Shown here: positions 1 to 7,190 of the stretch, piece by piece
Position numbering within the stretch: position 1 is the first letter of the stretch
Layout: each line of letters starts with the position of its first letter
Origin: Pholiota molesta
Taxonomy: Eukaryota > Basidiomycota > Agaricomycetes > Agaricales > Strophariaceae
Length of the DNA stretch: 13,925 nucleotides
NCBI GenBank assembly: GCA_014925825.1
Contig: JACGCK010000572.1
Span: 1-13,925, forward strand
Direction: 5' to 3'
Notes under the pieces: generated by a model
Database searches by the model: none
The model's input: the letters and a program-made list of their open reading frames with translations, nothing else
What the model was told of the DNA's origin: nothing
Position numbers and translations under genes: made by a program

Positions 1-26
1 CACGTGTTAGGCTCGAAGTCTTAACA
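1..26 (+). repeat. 3' end of an LTR from a neighbouring copy
   Basis: These 26 bases are identical to the last 26 bases of the 5' LTR at 877-902, ending in the same TTAACA terminus. The next bases (27 onward) do not match the primer binding site that follows the 5' LTR, so this is the end of a 3' LTR or a solo LTR, not a 5' LTR. The rest of that copy lies outside the window. Confidence 0.85.
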
Positions 27-160
27 TTTTCCTTTCGTTCTCCTATTTCCATTATACTTACTCCTTTTACTCCTAACTCCTCCTATTCCGGAAACACGTT
101 CGCCGACTGGTTATTCCATAAATCCTCTATTTCATATCCCCCATCTCATGCTTACTTACA

Positions 161-186
161 GGAACGAGCACGTTCGTGCTCGTTCC
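161..186. repeat. Perfect 12-bp inverted repeat with 2-nt spacer
   Basis: GGAACGAGCACG (161-172) is followed by TT and by its exact reverse complement (175-186). The arms are GC-rich in an AT-rich surrounding. It could form a stable hairpin or cruciform, act as a dimeric protein-binding site, or be a terminator-like structure. No adjacent gene indicates which. Confidence 0.9.
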
Positions 187-234
187 GTTACCTTCCGTAA
201 TACTTATACTATGGACTTCCACAACGCATACCTC

Positions 235-414
235 ATCTGTCATTCACCTTGTGTCTGACGTTGAGGTATGCCTGCTATTCTACCAGTTACCATGTTATAT
301 CTTACTGACTACCTTATCATTAGTTCTGCTTCGCATTTCAGGTAGTCTACATTATTCCAATATTATCTGTCATTCACCTTGTGTCTGACATTGAGTTCTG
401 CTTCGCATTTCAGG
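235..414 (+). repeat. Two interleaved pairs of direct repeats
   Basis: Repeat A is 31 bases at 235-265 and 365-395 with one mismatch (G/A). Repeat B is 21 bases at 322-342 and 394-414, identical. The A copies are 130 bases apart and the B copies 72 bases apart. The second A and second B copies run into each other, so the block looks rearranged rather than a simple tandem array. Confidence 0.85.
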
Positions 415-687
415 TTATGGGCCCGCCTCTTTCTGAACATAGCACAGACACGAACAAGACAGATCAACCGAACACAATACACTACGCACCCACCTATGTT
501 ATGATTGCCTCGCCGCATCCTCCTCTTTTTCATCTCCCTTATCAACTGCGGACTGCGCCCCCTTTCATTTCTCTGATACGTGTCCCATCTCTCATACATG
601 TTTCATACGAACAATACGTTTCATACGAACGATTAGCCAGATGACTGATACGTGTTTCATGGGTAATGCATAGCCACTACCCTATAG

Positions 688-695
688 TATAAATA
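688..695 (+). promoter_or_regulatory. TATA box of the 5' LTR promoter
   Basis: TATAAATA, conserved in the 3' LTR at 7292-7299 within a conserved GTATAAATATTGTAGGA context. A start site about 25-35 bases downstream would fall at about 715-723, just at the segment complementary to the PBS. This supports it as the promoter of the genomic RNA. Confidence 0.75.
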
Positions 696-722
696 TTGTA
701 GGAATACCTTGTAGGATTCCCC

Positions 723-734
723 ATCTCAATCTTT
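723..734 (+). promoter_or_regulatory. Self-primer segment at the predicted RNA 5' end
   Basis: ATCTCAATCTTT is the exact reverse complement of the 12 bases at 903-914. In Tf1-type elements the first bases of the mRNA fold back onto the PBS and, after cleavage, prime minus-strand synthesis. The distance from the TATA box fits a location at the transcript start. The 3' LTR has ATCTCATTCTTT at 7326-7337, one base different. Confidence 0.7.
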
Positions 735-846
735 ATTCGATTGTTCTCTTCTCTTAAACTCTTTGCTCGACCACATAAGCATCTTCAAGGCTACGACAAG
801 CCTTAGTGTTTAGTGCGTCTCACTCAGAGTCCCTAAGACTGTTGCC

Positions 847-883
847 ACACGTGGATATCTATCAATAGATCATCTACACGTGT
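847..883. repeat. Imperfect inverted repeat in U5
   Basis: ACACGTGGATATCTAT (847-862) and ATAGATCATCTACACGTGT (865-883) form an imperfect stem flanked by CACGTG motifs. The structure is kept in the 3' LTR except for one CACGTG changed to CATGTG. It lies in the predicted RNA leader, so it could be an RNA structure used in packaging or priming, but this is inference. Confidence 0.5.
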
Positions 884-902
884 TAGGCTCGAAGTCTTAA
901 CA

Positions 903-914
903 AAAGATTGAGAT
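903..914 (+). promoter_or_regulatory. Primer binding site, self-complementary type
   Basis: AAAGATTGAGAT starts immediately after the 5' LTR terminal CA (901-902). It does not begin with the TGG expected for a tRNA 3' CCA primer. It is perfectly complementary to 723-734 at the predicted mRNA 5' end, the hallmark of Tf1/sushi-like self-priming. Confidence 0.75.
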
Positions 915-1307
915 CCCAATCCGGCTCGCCAATACCAACGGCAGCCAACCCAATCGACCACCACGGACCCGACCGACATCCCCGACTATTCCGACTGGCC
1001 TCGGAATCACCCCCAGTATAACCCAACATCCCCTTTTGGAAATTCAATCTTTACCACCCCGAATCCGACGAACACAGCTGAACACGACTCATTTTTTCCA
1101 AACGAACCATTCCTACCGATACTTCCGTTTTCTAGACCAACTTCGCCAAGCCAATCATCAACAACCACTACTGCCACACCCGGCTCATTCAGTAGTCAAT
1201 CGACAGAACCGTATCAATCTGCGATCGCAGAAGAAACCGAAGAAAACCTCACTCAGCAGCTCCAAAACCTTGAATTCCCAACAGAAGAAAACAGTCAGGT
1301 TCAACCT
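912..1307 (+). other. AUG-less open extension in frame with gag
   Basis: The gag frame is open for 132 codons upstream of the gag ATG, back to a TGA at 909-911 inside the PBS. The encoded stretch is rich in P, T, S, N and Q, and becomes acidic (runs of E) just before the gag ATG, as is common for a disordered Gag N-terminus. No ATG occurs in any frame between the predicted RNA start (about 720) and 1308. Either this is untranslated leader, or translation starts at a non-AUG codon, or an original upstream ATG was lost. Confidence 0.4.
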
Positions 1308-2360
1308 ATGTCCCAAGTAGAACCCTCGACGGAAAAGAAGGGGCTCAAACACAAGGAACCAGACCCCTACAATGGGAACCGAGCCAAGTTCGAACACTTC
1401 TGGCAAAGTGTGGAGCTATACATACTCGCCAACGCCCATAAAAACCTTGATGACCAAGATATCATTGCCTGGGTTCTCAGCTACATGACCAAGGGTGGAG
1501 CGCTTCAATGGAGAAACTCCTTTTTAGCAGACAAAAAGAAGAAGAGCACCTCAGGTTCAAAAATATATGATCTAGGAAAATTTGAAGACTTTGAAAAAGA
1601 AGTCAAGAAAACCTTTTTTTCAGCAAACACAGCACGAACCGCCCTACAGGAACTCGACACTCTCTGGATGGAGAATGGAAAAGCTGAAGACCATGTTGCC
1701 AGATTCAATACATTGGCCGCGCGTGCTGGAATTGAATCCAACACAGACCTCATGCGCAAATTCGAACGATCCCTTCCCCGAGACATACGATACCGAGTTA
1801 GCATGTGGCCAGAAGTCTCTACATTACGAGAGCTTCAGGACCATGCTATCACCGCCGATAATGCTGCAAGACGCATGAATTTTGATGACAACCACAACCG
1901 TCGTCAACAGCAGACAAGGCCATACTCGGACAGAGGCAAAGACAGTGGCAATTATTACTATCGGCCCGAGACGAAGACGAAACCGGCGCCCCGAAAAGAG
2001 TACATGGGGGAACCCATGGAAATTGACAGAGTCCTGACGGACAAAGAACGCGATGACCATTTCAAAAATGGACTATGCTTTAAGTGCCACAAACGAGGCC
2101 ACATCGGTCGCAATTGTCCAGACTCGAAGAAGACCGACTACCGCCGCATGGATGAAAAGAAGACCACAGCCGCTCCCACACGCCCTTACACACGCTCCTA
2201 CGAGGAGCGACAAGAACCTCGCAAATGGACCAGAAAGGAGATGGTGCAAGCCATCCGATCCATGACAGATGAACAGCGAGATGAATTGTACGATGAAGGG
2301 TTCCGTCCGGGACCACCTGAATCCACAAAAGACAATGATGATGAAGGATTGGATTTTTAA
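1308..2360 (+). CDS. gag: Gag-like capsid/nucleocapsid protein
   Basis: The 350-residue product would form the cytoplasmic virus-like particle and bind the element RNA. Residues about 15-200 resemble the Retrotrans_gag family, with segments such as DPYNGNRAKFEHFW, ALQWRNSFL and DHVARFNTLA. A CCHC zinc knuckle lies at bases 2076-2117 (about residue 257; C-X2-C-X4-H-X4-C, spelled CFKCHKRGHIGRNC), preceded by a basic, glutamine-rich linker. The C-terminus is acidic and ends DDEGLDF. The ATG at 1308 is the first AUG of the predicted transcript but sits in a weak context (C at -3, T at +4), and the frame continues open upstream. No internal stop is present. The TAA stop follows a T-run that may serve frameshifting into pol. 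Confidence 0.93.
   Translation: MSQVEPSTEKKGLKHKEPDPYNGNRAKFEHFWQSVELYILANAHKNLDDQDIIAWVLSYMTKGGALQWRNSFLADKKKKSTSGSKIYDLGKFEDFEKEVKKTFFSANTARTALQELDTLWMENGKAEDHVARFNTLAARAGIESNTDLMRKFERSLPRDIRYRVSMWPEVSTLRELQDHAITADNAARRMNFDDNHNRRQQQTRPYSDRGKDSGNYYYRPETKTKPAPRKEYMGEPMEIDRVLTDKERDDHFKNGLCFKCHKRGHIGRNCPDSKKTDYRRMDEKKTTAAPTRPYTRSYEERQEPRKWTRKEMVQAIRSMTDEQRDELYDEGFRPGPPESTKDNDDEGLDF
2345..2360 (+). promoter_or_regulatory. gag/pol overlap with possible -1 frameshift site
   Basis: The pol frame is open from 2345 and overlaps the end of gag by 16 bases. The gag codons here end GAT TTT TAA. A tRNA reading TTT (2355-2357) can slip back one base onto TTT at 2354-2356 and continue as TTA AAG AAG in the pol frame, bypassing the stop. 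The pol frame has no ATG before the protease active site, so it needs frameshifting or another non-AUG route. The heptamer T TTT TAA is not a canonical X XXY YYZ site, and no downstream pseudoknot was worked out. Confidence 0.4.
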
Positions 2361-5300
2361 AGAAGAGGCATGTACTGACGTCATGGCCTCTTGTACTGAA
2401 TATTGTGTCTGTAGTTACTGCGCGACTGGATCGCAAATCTATATATATCCCACTTTCGCTTCAATTGCAGCGCAATTCGAAAATCGTCAGAGATGAAGCT
2501 CTTGGAGACACAGGAGCCACCGGAAATTTTATCGACAGTGACTATGTCCAAAAGAAACGAATCACTAAAATTCCCATGCAACCAATCGATGTCTACAATG
2601 TAGATGGAACAAAGAACAAGAAAGGAACGATCACCCATTATGTGAAACTCCTAACCACCATTGGAGGAAAACAAACATGGGAGAAATTCTACATCACTGG
2701 ACTAGGAAAACAAAAAATCATCTTGGGACTACCATGGTTCCGACATAATAACCCAATGATCGACTGGAAAACAGGAGAGATATCCTGGAAACAAACTAAA
2801 GAAGACGCTGGAACCCAGCCCAAAATTCAAGATAAGCCAGCACACAATGCTGCAGAAAAAAACCTGGATCCCAGATCAAAATCGAAGAATAGCCGGTTCT
2901 CAAAACCGCAGAAACACCCAATCCTCATCAATCTACTGGAAGCAGAATTGAACGAAGACGAAATTAACGATAAAGTTCAAATTAGAACAATCACACAGGA
3001 ATTGGCTGAAAGACACAACATCAAGAAAGATGATATACCAATCGAACAACAGATCCCAAAGGAATACCACAAATTCCTGGACATATTCCGAAAAGAATCC
3101 TCAGACCGATTCCCAGCCCGACGACCTTGGGATCATGCCATTGATCTCAAACCAGATTTCAAACCGAAAGATTGCAAAATCTACAATCTATCCCCAGAAG
3201 AACAAAAAGAACTCGACAATTTTATTGAAGAACAAACCAAGAAAGGATATATCAGACCTTCAAAATCTCCAATGGCATCCCCATTCTTCTTCATAAAGAA
3301 GAAAGACGGAAAGCTTAGACCTGTCCAAGATTATCGCAAACTAAATGAAGGAACAATCCGAAACCAATATCCACTCCCTTTAATCTCAGAAATCATCGAC
3401 AAAATAGGAAACAAGAAACCGAAATATTTCACAAAATTCGATGTACGATGGGGATACAACAACATCCGCATCAAAAAGGGGGATGAGTGGAAAGCTGCCT
3501 TCAAAACCAACCGAGGACTCTTCGAACCAACAGTCATGTTCTTTGGAATGAATAACAGTCCAGCTACATTTCAAGCCTTTATGGATTCAATATTCCGAGA
3601 ACTGATCCTTGAAGGATTTGTTATCGTCTACATGGATGATATCCTGATCTTTTCACAAACTAAAGATCACCTGAAAGAACTCACGAAACGAGTATTAAAG
3701 ATCCTACAAGAAAATGATCTATTCCTGAAACCAGAAAAATGCTTGTTTTGCGTCACATCCATCGAATACCTTGGGCTTATCCTTAAAGAAGGACACATTG
3801 CAATGGACCCAGCCAAACTCCAAGGACTCAAGGAATGGCCGACACCAAAAACAGTCAAGAATGTACGATCATTCTTAGGATTTGGAAACTTCTATAGGAA
3901 ATTCATCAAAGACTACTCAAAACACGCACAACCACTGCATGAACTCTTAAGGAAGAATGAACCATTTGCCTGGACACCAGCACGAAACCAAGCATTTGAG
4001 AAGCTAAAACGGAAATTCACCGAAGAACCCGTATTAGCAATGCCAGATCAAACCAGACCATTCCAAATAGAATGTGACGCCTCCAAATATGCATATGGAG
4101 CCGTTCTAACACAAACCGACACCAATGGATCCAGACACCCAGTTGCATTCTTATCAAAAACATTTTCTGAAACCGAACGGAACTATGAAGTATATGACCG
4201 AGAACTGCTTGCCATGATTCGCGCACTTGAAGCATGGCGACACTTTATCCAAGGAGGACGACATACCACACGGATATACTCAGACCACAAAAATCTAACC
4301 TACTGGAGGTCACCACAAAAACTCAACAGACGACAAGCGAGATGGACACAAACCCTGTCGGAATTTGATATAGACCTTGTACACAAACCCGGGGCACAAA
4401 TGATCATCGCAGATCTACTATCAAGAAGAGCAGATCACATTCCCACCACTGATAACGACAATGACGATGTCACAATGTTACCCGAACGATTATTCGTGAA
4501 TATGATCGATCTGGATCTACAAGACAAGATCGCAAATTCAAAAAATTACGACACCGATGCAACAATAGCACTTGAAGCTCTCAAGAAAGAGGGACCGACA
4601 GAACTAAAGAACGCACTCCATGACTGGAGAGTGGAAGAATTTAAAGGACGAAATGTCCTCTTCTTCAAAAACAAAGTCTATATTCCAAATGATGGACAAC
4701 TTAGAAGAGAAATCACACGACGATACCACGACTCAAGAACAGCAGGACATCCAGGAGAACTCGAAACTTTCAATGCAATCCGAGAACATTATTTCTGGCC
4801 ACAAATGCGAAACTACATCAAGAAATACGTGGAAGGATGCCCCCTATGTCAACAATTTAAAATCGATAGACATCCTGCAAACCCTGCATTGCAACCAACC
4901 CCGAAAGCAGTTGACACAAGACCATTTGCTAATTGCTCCATGGATTTCTTAACCGACCTCCCACCAATCCAAGGATTCGACTCAATTTTATCGATAGTGG
5001 ACTATCGCCATACGAACGGGGTAATTATCATCCCTTGTTCCAAAAACATCGATGAAGAAACCACCGCACAACTTCTATTGGACAACCTATACTCAAGATT
5101 TGGATGCCCAGACTCAATCACATCAGACAGAGGACCCCAATTTGCAGCAAGAGCATTTAGAGAACTCCTAAAGAAGACATTAGGAACGGATTCCTTCCTA
5201 TCGACGGCTTATCACCCACAAAGTGATGGAACGACAGAACGATATAACCAAGAAATTGAAGCATATCTATCGATCTACTGCTCCAATAACCCAGAAACAT

Positions 5301-5452
5301 GGCTTGACAATATCAAACTTGTCGAATTCACACATAACAATCGAAGACATGCAGACAGGAAACACACCCCATTTGAACTCATGTATGGATCAACGCCAAA
5401 AACCTACCCTCTTCCCTACCAATATATGAAATTCCCATCAGTAGAAGAATGA
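2345..5452 (+). CDS. pol: Pol polyprotein: PR-RT-RNase H-integrase (truncated by TGA)
   Basis: The frame is open from 2345 and read without a stop to TGA 5450-5452. The aspartic protease has DTGATG at 2507 onward and ILGLPWF downstream. The reverse transcriptase carries KKDGKLRPVQDYRKLN, the first catalytic aspartate in FDVRWGY, FGMNNSPATFQ and YMDD at 3629-3640. RNase H has its acidic residues in CDAS (D at 4076), DRELLA, SDHKNL and ADLLSR. Integrase has an HHCC zinc region ending CPLC, then catalytic D at 4943 (MDFLTD), D at 5126 (TSDRGPQF) and E at 5237 (TTERYNQE). The spacing between the last two is 36 residues instead of the usual 35. The same frame continues past the TGA into the GPY/F-like region and chromodomain, so the stop is a mutation, perhaps CGA to TGA, or a readthrough site. 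Expression probably requires a -1 shift from gag. Confidence 0.95.
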   Translation, partial: RIGFLKKRHVLTSWPLVLNIVSVVTARLDRKSIYIPLSLQLQRNSKIVRDEALGDTGATGNFIDSDYVQKKRITKIPMQPIDVYNVDGTKNKKGTITHYVKLLTTIGGKQTWEKFYITGLGKQKIILGLPWFRHNNPMIDWKTGEISWKQTKEDAGTQPKIQDKPAHNAAEKNLDPRSKSKNSRFSKPQKHPILINLLEAELNEDEINDKVQIRTITQELAERHNIKKDDIPIEQQIPKEYHKFLDIFRKESSDRFPARRPWDHAIDLKPDFKPKDCKIYNLSPEEQKELDNFIEEQTKKGYIRPSKSPMASPFFFIKKKDGKLRPVQDYRKLNEGTIRNQYPLPLISEIIDKIGNKKPKYFTKFDVRWGYNNIRIKKGDEWKAAFKTNRGLFEPTVMFFGMNNSPATFQAFMDSIFRELILEGFVIVYMDDILIFSQTKDHLKELTKRVLKILQENDLFLKPEKCLFCVTSIEYLGLILKEGHIAMDPAKLQGLKEWPTPKTVKNVRSFLGFGNFYRKFIKDYSKHAQPLHELLRKNEPFAWTPARNQAFEKLKRKFTEEPVLAMPDQTRPFQIECDASKYAYGAVLTQTDTNGSRHPVAFLSKTFSETERNYEVYDRELLAMIRALEAWRHFIQGGRHTTRIYSDHKNLTYWRSPQKLNRRQARWTQTLSEFDIDLVHKPGAQMIIADLLSRRADHIPTTDNDNDDVTMLPERLFVNMIDLDLQDKIANSKNYDTDATIALEALKKEGPTELKNALHDWRVEEFKGRNVLFFKNKVYIPNDGQLRREITRRYHDSRTAGHPGELETFNAIREHYFWPQMRNYIKKYVEGCPLCQQFKIDRHPANPALQPTPKAVDTRPFANCSMDFLTDLPPIQGFDSILSIVDYRHTNGVIIIPCSKNIDEETTAQLLLDNLYSRFGCPDSITSDRGPQFAARAFRELLKKTLGTDSFLSTAYHPQSDGTTERYNQEIEAYLSIYCSNNPETWLDNIKLVEFTHNNRRHADRKHTPFELMYGSTPKTYPLPYQYMKFPSVEE

Positions 5453-6061
5453 CACAAGAAACTAGAACAAGACAGAAATGAAGCCCTAGCAGCACATGAA
5501 TTCGCATGGGCAAAGATGGCTGAACGAAAGAAGCAAGACGGCTTCAAACCATTCAAGGAAGGAGATCTTGTATGGTTATCAACGAAGAACCTGAAAACGA
5601 TGGACAACAAGAAACTGAAACCCCAACGAATTGGACCATGCGAAATCCTTAAAGCCTATCCAAATCAACTGACATACAAGCTCAAACTCGATCCTGGATG
5701 GAAACTACACGATAACTTCCACGCCATCCTTCTGAAACCTTACATCGAGAACGATATATATGGAAAACACAATCACAACCCCAGACCAGACATTGTCGAT
5801 GGTGAAGCAGAATACGAAATCGAGAAGATCTTACGACATCGATCACGAGGCAACAAATGGGAATATCAAGTCAAATGGGTCGGATATCTGAACTCCGAAA
5901 ACACGTGGCAAACTGCCACATCATTCAAGAACGCCCAAGATATTCTCGACGAGTACCAACGAGCACACCCCATCACACAGCATGCCCCGAAACGACAACT
6001 GCGATCAGGACGTCAGCATGGAACCAATCAAATTGAAAAAGATAATCAATCACAATCCTGA
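5453..6061 (+). pseudogene. pol: Pol C-terminus: GPY/F-like region and chromodomain, after TGA
   Basis: This continues the pol frame directly after TGA 5450-5452 and ends at TGA 6059-6061. It begins with the typical integrase C-terminal helix (EALAAHEFAWAKMAERKK). A GPY/F-like module follows (RIGPCEIL, then HDNFHAILLKPY), and a chromodomain lies at about 5805-5970 with YEIEKILRHR, YQVKWVGY and SENTWQ. In chromoviruses this domain binds modified histone tails and directs integration to particular chromatin. An ATG at 5582 or the alternative start at 5516 could in principle start a free fragment, but nothing suggests it is a separate gene. The aromatic cage positions look present (Y, W and a TW pair). 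Confidence 0.9.
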
Positions 6062-6326
6062 AGAAGAAGACAATGATATCCACTACTATGCACGCGATGC
6101 TGCGCGCTATTTCCTAAATCTCCCACTGCCAATACCACCAGTGCCAAAGTTCGAAACGCCACTCCCACCCCCCAATAGAAGATCAATCACACCAACTCCG
6201 CAGACACCTCACCTACTCAACGTGCCTGGCTCACCAAAACGCACCCTCACAGTCAAACGGTCGTTCAAACAGCTTAAAAAGGCCGTCTCCTCTCTGATAT
6301 CCTCATCGAAATCGCAACCCAACTAG
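6018..6326 (+). CDS. Accessory ORF A overlapping the pol 3' end
   Basis: I do not recognise this protein. The frame differs from pol. It opens with an ATG at 6018 (an earlier in-frame ATG is at 5982) and ends at TAG 6324-6326, giving 102 residues (114 from 5982). It overlaps the last 44 bases of pol (80 from 5982). The product has an acidic patch (NPEEEDNDIHYYARD), a proline-rich middle (LPLPIPPVPKFETPLPPP) and a basic serine-rich tail (PKRTLTVKRSFKQLKKAVSS) that could be nuclear-localising or nucleic-acid-binding. Its stop lies 6 bases before the ATG of the next frame, a spacing suited to termination-reinitiation. It could instead be chance open sequence, but composition and position favour coding. 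Confidence 0.5.
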   Translation: MEPIKLKKIINHNPEEEDNDIHYYARDAARYFLNLPLPIPPVPKFETPLPPPNRRSITPTPQTPHLLNVPGSPKRTLTVKRSFKQLKKAVSSLISSSKSQPN

Positions 6327-6332
6327 TCAACC

Positions 6333-7063
6333 ATGGAGAACTTGGACTACGGACAATTCACCACCATAACCTACGACGCCGAAGACCAACAATGACTCCT
6401 CAGCTATATTCCCGATTCTCGACCCGAACTCATTCGGGCCGTACAACTCCAGTTCAACATCAATGCCCATGGAATAAACACCCTCCGTGAATATGAAAGA
6501 GTCAAACGAATGCTCGAAAACACCCGCCGTGAATATGAACGAGTCAAACAAATGGCCAGCGATAACTACGACTACCTTCTTTCTACGTCGATCCCAGAGT
6601 TTACCGCTTCCTTCTTTTACACTCCCTCTCACTTGATTCACCCCATACACCAGGCCACACGTGTTTCCCTGAGAAGAGGAACACTTCGAAACACCACCCG
6701 AATCACCAGAACCAGGCTCGCACTCCCAACACCCCAATCCAATCAATCGCGAAGTGATCGTCATTAGTGACTCGGACTCGGATCAGAACCAGAAGATCCC
6801 AATCACTCCATCCCCATCGATGCCATCCTTATCCACTCTCCACCAGCACCGTTGTCGACAACCGTGAACACCAAACGATATTCATTCGAGACCTGGTTGA
6901 TGGAATCGCACAGAATATACGAACAGTTCCCATGGGAGTCACCAGAAATGCAAGAACTCAACGACGAGCTAACCCACGACAGCAACGATGCTTCTATTGC
7001 AACGAAGAAGGGCATATTCGACGTGACTGTCCTATTCGACTCACCAGACGACGATCCACCTAG
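6333..7063 (+). pseudogene. Accessory ORF B with CCHC zinc knuckle, broken
   Basis: The ATG at 6333 is in strong initiation context (AACCATGG). The first frame gives 20 codons to a TGA at 6393-6395, then continues open to 6767, including a charged helical stretch with REYERVK twice. Coding signal then appears to move to a second frame from about 6640 (TGA at 6670; acidic HFETPPESPEPGS, then VIVISDSDSD at 6754-6783). It moves next to a third stretch in the first frame at about 6815-6960 (YSFETWLMESHRIYEQFPWE). It ends in the pol-like frame with a CCHC knuckle at 6989-7030 (CFYCNEEGHIRRDC) and a TAG at 7061-7063. I infer one ancestral protein of roughly 240 residues damaged by a stop and frameshifts. 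The knuckle suggests RNA or DNA binding. Chromoviruses normally end with pol, so this is an unusual addition. Confidence 0.5.
6485..6554 (+). repeat. 28-nt in-frame duplication in accessory ORF B
   Basis: 28 bases at 6485-6512 recur at 6527-6554 with two mismatches, a 42-base (14-codon) period. Both copies encode REYERVK followed by R or Q and M, so the duplication keeps the frame and lengthens a predicted helix. Confidence 0.8.
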
Positions 7064-7071
7064 ATCGAATC

Positions 7072-7099
7072 CAGAGCTTCGAGGCTGAACCAGAGGTAA
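7072..7099 (+). promoter_or_regulatory. Weak purine-rich tract before 3' LTR
   Basis: The position for a polypurine tract, immediately upstream of the 3' LTR, holds a purine-biased but interrupted sequence ending CCAGAGGTAA. It is a poor match to a long PPT, and the assignment rests on position. Confidence 0.3.
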
Positions 7100-7190
7100 T
7101 GTTATGATTGCCTCGCCGCACCTCCCTGTTTCATTTCTCTTATCAACTATGGACTATATCTCTTGGGCTGCGCCCCCCTTTCATTTCCTT

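Larger units (their letters stand above)
27..496. other. Intergenic spacer between two LTRs, no gene seen
   Basis: This 470-base stretch separates an LTR end from the start of the complete element. Short open frames occur on both strands, but none has recognisable protein features. It contains a perfect palindrome and two pairs of direct repeats, listed separately. A pyrimidine-rich run ending in TTTCAG occurs twice (within 322-342 and 394-414) and resembles intron 3' ends, but I cannot connect it to any coding exon. Confidence 0.5.
497..902 (+). repeat. 5' LTR
   Basis: A 406-bp direct repeat of 7100-7502, beginning TGTTATGATTGCC and ending GAAGTCTTAACA. The terminal five bases form the usual short inverted repeat TGTTA/TAACA. 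U3 (about 497-720) contains degenerate copies of GATACGTGTTTC, one of them perfect at 647-658, and a TATA box at 688-695. The R/U5 part differs from the 3' LTR by only a few bases (three transitions and one 1-base indel in the last 110 bases or so). U3 differs by many substitutions and indels. Confidence 0.95.

Noticed and set aside
235..414. CRISPR-like or satellite array
   Set aside because: Only two copies of each repeat with unequal spacing, in apparently eukaryotic DNA with no cas genes.
2370..2496. ATG at 2383 as an independent start for pol
   Set aside because: That ATG is in another frame, which ends at 2496. The pol frame has no ATG before the protease active site.
6327..6764. 145-codon antisense open frame over the accessory region
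   Set aside because: It has low-complexity runs typical of antisense reading of the coding strand (for example repeated FDSFIFT mirrors the duplicated REYERVK segment), and no recognisable domain.
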